Positions 16,593 through 22,248 of a DNA stretch of 36,672 nt are shown here, one piece after another. The notes below the pieces were generated by a model. The model was not told the DNA's origin. It did not search any database and was given only the letters and a program-made list of their open reading frames with translations. The first letter of the stretch is position 1, and the number at the start of each line of letters is the position of its first letter. A program made the position numbers and the translations under genes. The stretch covers positions 1 through 36,672 of the forward strand of contig JBNGDO010000037.1 in NCBI GenBank assembly GCA_049975385.1, read 5' to 3'. The DNA comes from DSWT01 sp049975385. GTDB taxonomy: Bacteria; Chloroflexota; Anaerolineae; B4-G1; SLSP01.

Positions 16593-18266
16593 CTATACTG
16601 CCATCCCCTTCTGCTGTGCATAGTACGTGTAGTCGCCCGCGTACTCCGTCAAGCTGCCGTCTTCCAGCTCGACGATGCGGTCGACAATGCGATTGAGGAA
16701 GTAGCGGTCGTGCGAGATAACGAGCACGGTTCCCTCGAATTCCTCGAGTGCCTGTTCAAGTACCTCGCTCGACGGCAGATCGAGGTTGTTCGTCGGTTCG
16801 TCGAGTAGCAGGAAGTTGGCGTCAGACAGCATCAGTTTGGCGAGTTGCAAACGGCTGCGTTCCCCACCGGAGAGCGTGGACACCGTATCCCGTGCCCGCT
16901 CGTAGGGGAAGAGAAAACGCCGCAGGAAGTTCACCGCTGCGTGTTCCGACATCGACTTGGCGTCCCAGATTTCCTCGATGAGTGTGCGGTTAGGATCGAG
17001 CGTCTCGTGCTGCTGGGCGTAGTAGCCGACCTGCACGCTAGGGCCAATTTTGATGAGGCCGGACGTAGGCGCTTCCTCTCCCAGGATGCAGCGGAAGAGC
17101 ACGCTTTTGCCGCTCCCGTTCGCGCCGATGAGGCCCACACGCTCCCCACGCCAGATCAACAGATTCAGGTCGAGGAGCACGATTTTGTCCTCCGTCTCCG
17201 CGCCGCGTGGTGCGAAAATCATGTCGAGGTCGGTGATGTCCAGCACTTTGTTCGATCCGCGCCAGCCATTCAGTTCCAGTCCCATTTTCTCACGCTCGAA
17301 GATCGGTTTTTCGATCTTGTCCATGCGATCAAGCATCTTCTGGCGCGAGCGAGCCTGGCGGATGTGACGCTCGTCGATGACGATGCTGGCCCAGTACTCG
17401 AAGCGCGCGATCGCCGCCTCGATGCGGGCGATCTCCTTCTGTTGCGCGGCGTAGAGCTGTTGCTGGCGCAGCAGGCGCAGTTGCTTCTCGGTAGAATAGG
17501 CCGAGTAGTTGCCCTGGTAGAGCATCAGCTTGCGGTCCTCGACTTCGGCAATGTGATCCGCGATCTCGTCCAGGAGATAGCGGTCGTGCGAGACGATGAT
17601 GATCGTACCGGCGAATCCGTGGATGAAGCGTTCCAGGTAGACCTTGCCCGCCAGATCGAGGTGATTGTCGGGTTCGTCGAGCAGCAGCAGGTCGCACTGC
17701 ACCGCGAGGAGTTGCGCTAGCCCGAGCATTTTCTTCTGCCCGCCGGAGAGTACCGCCACGGCCATGTCGAAATCGTTCTCATCAAAGCCGACGGTTTGTA
17801 GCGCCTGCTTGACGCTGCTCTCGTAACGGTAACCGTCCATCCGCTCAAAAGCCTCTTGCGCGCGGGCGTGGGCTGCCAGCACGCGCGCGAATTCGTGTTC
17901 GTCGTTGTGGACGGCGGGATCGCCCATGCGCGTTTCCAGGCGGCGCATCTCCGCCTCGAGCCGGTGGATGTCGGTATTGGCGCTCAGGGCGGCCTCCCAC
18001 ACCGTCTCTGGACCTCCTTCCTCAGCGGGGACGAAGCGTGGTTCCTGGGCCAGGTAGCCGATGCGCGTTTTGTGCCGGGTGAGGTAGCCGCTGTCGGGCT
18101 GTAACTCTCCCGCAATCAGCCGCAGTAGCGTGGACTTCCCCGCGCCGTTCGGGCCGACCAGGCCGATTTTCTGCCCGGCCTGAATCTCCCACGCGACGTT
18201 GTCTAGCACCAGCAGCGGCCCGTGGTGATAGGTGACTTTATCGACGTTGACGATGATCTGACTCAT
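16593..18266 (-). CDS. ABC-F family ATPase (ribosome-associated)
   Basis: 557 residues with two ABC modules and no membrane segments. Module 1 has Walker A GPNGAGKST (38-46), signature LSGGQ (about 173) and Walker B LLLLDEPDNH; module 2 has GANGSGKSV (about 380), LSGGE (about 460) and LLLDEPTNN. The linker between them is Arg/Lys-rich (HIRQARSRQKMLDRMDK), as in ABC-F proteins that enter the ribosomal E site. Family members either tune translation (EttA, Uup) or protect ribosomes from antibiotics; the subgroup cannot be fixed by eye. ATG 18266 is supported by GGGAGGGA just upstream. A 320-nt leader with a short ORF and a terminator that can be disrupted (18406-18603) indicates attenuation control, as seen for several antibiotic-responsive ABC-F genes. 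Confidence 0.93.
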   Translation of the reverse strand: MSQIIVNVDKVTYHHGPLLVLDNVAWEIQAGQKIGLVGPNGAGKSTLLRLIAGELQPDSGYLTRHKTRIGYLAQEPRFVPAEEGGPETVWEAALSANTDIHRLEAEMRRLETRMGDPAVHNDEHEFARVLAAHARAQEAFERMDGYRYESSVKQALQTVGFDENDFDMAVAVLSGGQKKMLGLAQLLAVQCDLLLLDEPDNHLDLAGKVYLERFIHGFAGTIIIVSHDRYLLDEIADHIAEVEDRKLMLYQGNYSAYSTEKQLRLLRQQQLYAAQQKEIARIEAAIARFEYWASIVIDERHIRQARSRQKMLDRMDKIEKPIFEREKMGLELNGWRGSNKVLDITDLDMIFAPRGAETEDKIVLLDLNLLIWRGERVGLIGANGSGKSVLFRCILGEEAPTSGLIKIGPSVQVGYYAQQHETLDPNRTLIEEIWDAKSMSEHAAVNFLRRFLFPYERARDTVSTLSGGERSRLQLAKLMLSDANFLLLDEPTNNLDLPSSEVLEQALEEFEGTVLVISHDRYFLNRIVDRIVELEDGSLTEYAGDYTYYAQQKGMAV

Positions 18267-18285
18267 ATTCTCCCTCCCGGAATAT

Positions 18286-18349
18286 ACCACGAATTTTCAC
18301 GAATCCACACTGATGATTCTATTCGTGACAGTTCGTGAAGATTCGTGGT
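18286..18349. repeat. ACCACGAAT/ATTCGTGGT-family inverted repeat
   Basis: ACCACGAAT (18286-18294) pairs with ATTCGTGGT (18341-18349), with inner TCACGAAT and ATTCGTGA units. The same family occurs at 32273-32340 and partly at 22195-22230. It lies between the attenuator and the ABC-F start codon. Confidence 0.75.
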
Positions 18350-18405
18350 TGAATTCTTACCCGCGGTGGGGACCTCGCGCACACGGCAGCAGGAGTTGGT
18401 TAGGG

Positions 18406-18443
18406 GAAAAGAAAAAGCCGCAGACGCGAGCGCGCCCACGGCT
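18406..18443 (-). terminator. Intrinsic terminator in the ABC-F leader
   Basis: On the minus strand AGCCGTGGGCGC (18443-18432) pairs over 12 bp with GCGTCTGCGGCT (18427-18416) around a four-base loop, then TTTTTCTTTT follows. Three pairs are G-U on this strand and would be A-C mismatches on the other, so the structure is specific to minus-strand RNA. It lies 140 nt before the ABC-F start. Confidence 0.85.
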
Positions 18444-18508
18444 CTGAACAAGTAATCGGATAAAATGCAAGTGTTGTTCGCAGGCGCACCTAAAAACGGT
18501 GCGCTGCG
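18429..18508 (-). promoter_or_regulatory. Attenuator: competing hairpins in the ABC-F leader
   Basis: Region 1 (18508-18498, CGCAGCGCACC) pairs with region 2 (18490-18479, GGTGCGCCTGCG) over 11 bp with one bulged base; the loop holds the end and stop codon of the upstream ORF. Region 2 can instead pair with region 3 (18440-18429, CGTGGGCGCGCT), the 5' arm of the terminator, over 12 contiguous pairs (8 Watson-Crick, 4 G-U). That alternative is extended by AACAA/TTGTT inside. A ribosome paused over region 1 would free region 2 and block termination; a ribosome at the stop codon, or no ribosome, would allow it. Confidence 0.75.
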
Positions 18509-18567
18509 CTAAAACAGACGACGCCTCGTAGCATCAAAACTGAGTATCCAATCGAAAAGCGAATCAT
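18490..18567 (-). CDS. Upstream ORF / leader peptide of the ABC-F gene (25 aa)
   Basis: The small ORF runs from ATG (18567-18565) to TAG (18492-18490). It begins about 20 nt after the predicted transcription start. Upstream is AAAGGCAGGT, with its AGGT eight bases before the ATG, a plausible ribosome site. The peptide starts MIRFSIGYSV and ends GVVCFSAAHRF. Its last five codons overlap the first leader hairpin, so a ribosome within codons of about 12-20 would cover region 1 but leave region 2 free. The placement, not the peptide sequence, is the main evidence; I do not recognise a known arrest motif. No other gene lies between it and the ABC-F start. Confidence 0.65.
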   Translation of the reverse strand: MIRFSIGYSVLMLRGVVCFSAAHRF

Positions 18568-18594
18568 CGTTTTTTACCTGCCTTTACGGACGCG

Positions 18595-18623
18595 ATTATA
18601 CCACGAATTTCAGAATGAGCGAA
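18595..18623 (-). promoter_or_regulatory. Extended -10 promoter of the ABC-F leader
   Basis: On the minus strand TGGTATAAT (18603-18595) is a perfect extended -10. The -35 position, 17 bp upstream, holds the weak TTCGCT (18623-18618) within a GCGAAT microrepeat. The start would be near 18588. Confidence 0.7.
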
Positions 18624-18660
18624 CGGCGAATAACGAATAGCGAATCAGCGAATGGTGAAC
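18614..18660. repeat. GCGAAT-family microrepeat
   Basis: Seven-base GCGAAT/ACGAAT units in tandem (for example GCGAATCAGCGAATGG) lie between the divergent leader promoter and the radical SAM gene. They match the family at 16470-16520 and 21409-21439. Confidence 0.65.
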
Positions 18661-18668
18661 TCGGCTGT

Positions 18669-18732
18669 GGCCGGTCTCCAGACCGTGCCACCGTGGATCC
18701 AGGCTCCGGCGGGCACGGTCTGGAGACCGGCC
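18669..18732. repeat. Perfect 21-bp inverted repeat (REP-like)
   Basis: The arms 18669-18689 and 18712-18732 are perfect reverse complements (each contains GGTCTCCAGACC or its complement) around a 22-nt centre. It lies upstream of the radical SAM gene. Such elements are usually dispersed REP/MITE-like palindromes; no transposase is nearby. Confidence 0.8.
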
Positions 18733-18762
18733 CGAGCATTACCTGGTTTTGCTTCCTGCTTC

Positions 18763-18791
18763 TTGCCTCTTACTTCGCCTTCAGGTACAAT
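18763..18791 (+). promoter_or_regulatory. Putative promoter overlapping the start of the radical SAM gene
   Basis: TTGCCT (18763-18768), a 17-bp spacer and TACAAT (18786-18791). The start would be near 18798, at or beside the ATGs of 18796 and 18799, so the mRNA may be leaderless. Confidence 0.45.
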
Positions 18792-21342
18792 GGCGATGAT
18801 GACACACCACCACGAATTCTTTCGCGAATTCTTTGCCCAGCATTGGCCCTTGCTCCAGCAAGCGGCGCTGTACCGGCCCGATCCGAACCCCACGTTCGGC
18901 AATCCGGGGTTCGAGGTGGCGAGTTTCCGCGTGCTGATCGCGCGACTGTCGCCCTTCCGGGACGTGGACCGTTCGACGCCGCATCTGTTCCTTTTTCAGG
19001 CGGTGCGCCGCGCGCTGCCGGATGCGTACATTGATATGGCTTTCTTCCCGCCGCAGTACGACCGCGAGCGCCTTTTGGCGGCGGGCGTGCCGCTGCTCGT
19101 GGGGACACAGTCTTGGCGCGGCATCGAGGACTTCAACGTGGTGTTGATCTCCAACGCCTACACGCTGGAATTGATCAACCTGCCGTATCTGCTGCACAAC
19201 TCCGGCGTGCCGTTACTTGCCAGCGAACGGGATTCGCGCTACCCGCCGCTTATCCTGGGCGGTTCCAACGCGATGGCGGCGCAGGCGATTGTTACGGAGA
19301 CCGGCGATTGTGTGGCGGACGCACTCTTCTTCGGCGAGGGGGAGCGCGATGTGGAGACGCTTATTCGCGTTCTTGCCGAGAACGTCGCGCTGCCCAGACG
19401 CGAACGTCTGCTGCGCGCCGCCGAGATGGTGACCGGCCTGTGGGTCGCCGACGGGCTGTCCGACCAGCAGGTGACGAAGGCGGTGTGCGCCGATCCACAA
19501 ATGGACGATCTGCTGATCGCATATCCCCTTTTAGACAGCGCCGAGGCAGCAACGGCGAAGTTGCAGGTGAACTACGGTTGCCCGGCCTTCTGTACATTCT
19601 GCTTTGAGGGCTACGAGCGTAAGCCGTACCGCGAGTTGCCGGCGGAAGCCATTTTTTCGGCGGCGCGGCAGCTCAAACAGCAGCAAGGGCCAAGCGAAGT
19701 CGATCTTTACAGTTTCAACTTTAACACGCACCAGGACATTTTGGCGCTGCTCCTGGCCCTCAACCGGTTATTCGACCGCGTGAGCTTCAAGAGCCAGCGC
19801 GTGGATGTGCTGGCAACGTTGCCGGGCTTGCTGGAAGCCGAAGTCATTGCCGACAAACGCAGCTTCACCCTCGGTATCGAGGGTGTCAGCCGGCGGATGC
19901 GCGCCTTCCTGCACAAGAGCCTCGCGGATGCCGAAATCGAGACCGTGCTGGCGCGATTGCTGCGCCAGAAGATCCGTGAGATTAAGCTGTTCTATATCCT
20001 CACCGGGCACGAAACCGCGTCCGACCTGGACGAATTCCGCGACTTTGTGGGCCGCCTGAAGGCGTTGCGGCAGCGTACGAATCGCGGTGTGCGGATTATC
20101 TTCAGCTTCGGCCTTTTGGTGCGGATGCCCTTTACCCCGCTGCGCTATGATCGTCTGTTCCTCGACGAAGTGGAATGGCGGCAGATGATCGGCCCGGTGA
20201 AGTCGACGTGTGAGACCAACGGCTTCGAGTTCCGCCTGGCGACGCCGTGGGACGAGTACGCCGCCTCGCAGGTGCTCGCGTTGGGCGGACATTGGCTGCA
20301 CGCGCCGGTGTTGAAACTGGCGCAGCAGGGGCATTTTTACGATGTGACCCTCACGTCCGGCTATTGGGATGCGCTGCAGGGTTGGATGGAGGATCACGGG
20401 CAGTGGAACGAGACATTCCTCGGTGAAAAAGGACCGGAGTACGCCTTCCCAATGGATTTCGTCCGCTCGGATGTAACGCCCCGCTTCATCTATCAACAAT
20501 ACCAACAAGCGCTCGCGGGCGAGGATGAAGGCTACTGCCTGGGCAGCGCATGCCTGGCGTGCGGGGCGTGTACCGATGCAGCGCAGCGGGCTGCGATTAC
20601 GGGACACACGATGCAACAGCCCGGTGGGGTGTATCTGCGCGAGTTGGAGGACGTGATGCGTACCAAATGGCGGCTCAAGCCGGTCTACGCGCGTTTCTGG
20701 CTGCCGCCGGAGGTCGCGGGCCGCGATCCTGCATGGCTCAATGCCTGGATGATGCAAGCCCTGCTCGCTCGGTATCCCGATCTGCTCGACAATTTACTTT
20801 CGGTAGAAGAGAGCCTCTTCACCACGAAGGACAACCGTCGGCGTTACGCCAACCTCCACGGCGAGACAGTCTTCGCTCTTAAGGCGTGGGACACAGCGAG
20901 ATTGATCGAAATCTTGGATAGCGAGATTTCTCCCCCCCGTCTACCGTCGCGCGAAGATTCGCGCACCGTCTATCGTCCACCTTTTCTTGGTTGGGCGGAT
21001 GCCTTCGCGACAGGAATGTTCACGCGGATGGAGCTGGCACTCACGTTGCCGACGATGTACTTCCCAGACGCCGGATCGCAACTGCGAACTTTCCTGCACG
21101 CAGCCTACGCGCCGGTTAATCTCCGCCGAGAGGGGGAAGGCTATGCTTTCGACGTTCCCGAAAAGGCACTGAAAAAGAAGCTGCTTTTTGAGGGTGAGTT
21201 CGATCAGGATGAAAACACATTCGCTGCACGGCTGGTCGTTGGCCCCAAGTTTGAGCTGTTGGATTATTTGCGTTCGTTCCCGGAGCCGGAGCGATGGCGG
21301 GAGGCGAGTGTGGAGGTTAAAATGTTATGGGTCGAGAGTTGA
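18790..21342 (+). CDS. B12-binding-type radical SAM protein with an extra cysteine cluster
   Basis: About 850 residues. The first 250 include LPLLVGTQSWRGIEDF-like and PPLILGGSNAMAAQ segments that resemble the cobalamin-binding-like fold seen at the N-terminus of many radical SAM proteins, but no DxHxxG is evident. The [4Fe-4S] motif is CPAFCTFC (C-x3-C-x2-C), inside NYGCPAFCTFCFEGY. A second cluster, CLGSACLACGACTD, about 330 residues later could hold another iron-sulfur centre or zinc. The C-terminal 250 residues are not recognised. ATGs at 18790, 18796 and 18799 are all possible; a likely -10 box at 18786 favours the later two. It heads a plus-strand run with yigZ, 97 nt downstream. The reaction is unknown. 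Confidence 0.85.
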   Translation: MAMMTHHHEFFREFFAQHWPLLQQAALYRPDPNPTFGNPGFEVASFRVLIARLSPFRDVDRSTPHLFLFQAVRRALPDAYIDMAFFPPQYDRERLLAAGVPLLVGTQSWRGIEDFNVVLISNAYTLELINLPYLLHNSGVPLLASERDSRYPPLILGGSNAMAAQAIVTETGDCVADALFFGEGERDVETLIRVLAENVALPRRERLLRAAEMVTGLWVADGLSDQQVTKAVCADPQMDDLLIAYPLLDSAEAATAKLQVNYGCPAFCTFCFEGYERKPYRELPAEAIFSAARQLKQQQGPSEVDLYSFNFNTHQDILALLLALNRLFDRVSFKSQRVDVLATLPGLLEAEVIADKRSFTLGIEGVSRRMRAFLHKSLADAEIETVLARLLRQKIREIKLFYILTGHETASDLDEFRDFVGRLKALRQRTNRGVRIIFSFGLLVRMPFTPLRYDRLFLDEVEWRQMIGPVKSTCETNGFEFRLATPWDEYAASQVLALGGHWLHAPVLKLAQQGHFYDVTLTSGYWDALQGWMEDHGQWNETFLGEKGPEYAFPMDFVRSDVTPRFIYQQYQQALAGEDEGYCLGSACLACGACTDAAQRAAITGHTMQQPGGVYLRELEDVMRTKWRLKPVYARFWLPPEVAGRDPAWLNAWMMQALLARYPDLLDNLLSVEESLFTTKDNRRRYANLHGETVFALKAWDTARLIEILDSEISPPRLPSREDSRTVYRPPFLGWADAFATGMFTRMELALTLPTMYFPDAGSQLRTFLHAAYAPVNLRREGEGYAFDVPEKALKKKLLFEGEFDQDENTFAARLVVGPKFELLDYLRSFPEPERWREASVEVKMLWVES
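20929..20982. repeat. Microrepeat inserted in frame in the radical SAM gene
   Basis: CTCCCCCCCGTCTACCGTC followed by GCGAAGATTCGCG and CCGTCTATCGTCC matches the CCCCCGTCTACTGTCTACCG family at 31145-31177. It encodes a Pro/Arg/Ser-rich stretch (SPPRLPSREDSRTV). Confidence 0.5.
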
Positions 21343-21439
21343 GAGTTATGGGGTATTCGTTGCTGGATGCTGGGTGTCGATTGTTGGTTGTGGAGTGTGG
21401 AATGTACTATTCGCCGATTCTCTCATTCGCTGATTCTCT
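21343..21439. repeat. Spacer with GCGAAT-family block before yigZ
   Basis: TGTTGGTTGTGGAGTGTGG-like units are followed by ATTCGCCGATTC, which begins a 31-nt block (21409-21439) ending at the ATG of the next gene. The block is nearly identical to the one upstream of the RCK gene. No ribosome site is visible. Confidence 0.7.
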
Positions 21440-22096
21440 ATGAACCGATACTTCATTCCTGCACGTGAGACGCGCGTTGAAATCATCGTCGTCAACTCGC
21501 GCTTTATTGCGACGGCGGCGCCGGTTTTCAGCGTAGACGAAGCGAAGGCGTTTGTGGCGCGCATCCGGGCTGAGTTTGCCGATGCGTCGCACAACGTCCC
21601 GGCCTTTGTGGTGGGGCATGGCAGGTCGGTCGTCGCGCATTGCAGCGACGATGGCGAGCCTTCGGGTACGGCGGGACGTCCTGCGCTGGCGGTGCTGCAG
21701 GGCAGTGATCTGGGCGATGCGGCGGTCGTCGTCACGCGCTACTTCGGCGGGACGAAGCTTGGGACGGGTGGCCTGGTGCGGGCGTACAGCGAGGCTGTCC
21801 GCGAGGTATTGCGCGCGTTGCCGCTCGCGGAGCGTGTTCCCACCCACACCGTTATGCTCGCCGTCCCGTATAATCTGTTCGAGCAGGCACGCTTACTCGT
21901 CGCTAAACATCGCGGCGAAATTCTGGATGCGACGTTTACTGGCGATGTCACGTTGACCGCGCGCTTCCCTGTGGAACGTTTCTCCGCGTTCCAGGCAGCG
22001 CTGCAGGAGCTTTCCGCCGGACGGGTGGAAGCGGAAATCGTGGAAACCGATGATGCGACGATTATGCCTGTTGAGGCAACGCTGTCAACGGATTGA
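21440..22096 (+). CDS. yigZ: YigZ/IMPACT family protein
   Basis: 218 residues, the usual length. The IMPACT signature DDGEPSGTAGRPAL is present near residues 73-86, then VVTRYFGGTKLGTGGLVRAYSEAV. The N-terminal NSRFIATAAPVFSVDEAKAFV and the C-terminal DUF1949-like half complete the family architecture. Eukaryotic IMPACT regulates the GCN2 kinase; bacterial YigZ is of unclear role, possibly acting near the ribosome. The start fits the family N-terminus. It follows the radical SAM gene by 97 nt. The bases directly upstream of the ATG are a microrepeat without Shine-Dalgarno sequence. Confidence 0.94.
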   Translation: MNRYFIPARETRVEIIVVNSRFIATAAPVFSVDEAKAFVARIRAEFADASHNVPAFVVGHGRSVVAHCSDDGEPSGTAGRPALAVLQGSDLGDAAVVVTRYFGGTKLGTGGLVRAYSEAVREVLRALPLAERVPTHTVMLAVPYNLFEQARLLVAKHRGEILDATFTGDVTLTARFPVERFSAFQAALQELSAGRVEAEIVETDDATIMPVEATLSTD

Positions 22097-22108
22097 AATT
22101 CTTAGTAG

Positions 22109-22187
22109 TTCCAGGATTTAAACCAGGCCACATCAGAGGAAAGTTCCTGCGCCAGCGCCAAAGTTCGGCTGGTTTAGTTTCCTGGAA
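22109..22187. repeat. Imperfect inverted repeat upstream of the beta-helix gene
   Basis: TTCCAGGATTTAAACCAG (22109-22126) and CTGGTTTAGTTTCCTGGAA (22169-22187) are near-complementary. A partial ACCACGAAT-family element follows (22195-22230). The hairpin could form in a transcript from yigZ. Confidence 0.65.
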
Positions 22188-22248
22188 CGGCCTTACCACC
22201 AATCTTCACGAATGTCCGCTCGTGGTTGATTATTGGAGGAGTCGTGCT

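Noticed and set aside
18281..18289. A second extended -10 (TGGTATATT, minus strand) just upstream of the ABC-F gene
   Set aside because: Its transcription start would fall inside the ribosome site at 18271-18277, so it is unlikely to drive this gene; it is better seen as a copy of the ACCACGAAT repeat.
18406..18588. The ABC-F leader as a 6S-like or other free-standing small RNA
   Set aside because: The ends do not pair into the long central-bubble hairpin of 6S RNA, and the presence of a small ORF, two competing hairpins and a terminator before the gene fits an attenuator better.
19768..20757. Long minus-strand frame opposite the radical SAM gene
   Set aside because: The plus strand carries the clear CxxxCxxC protein; the minus frame has no motif or ribosome site.
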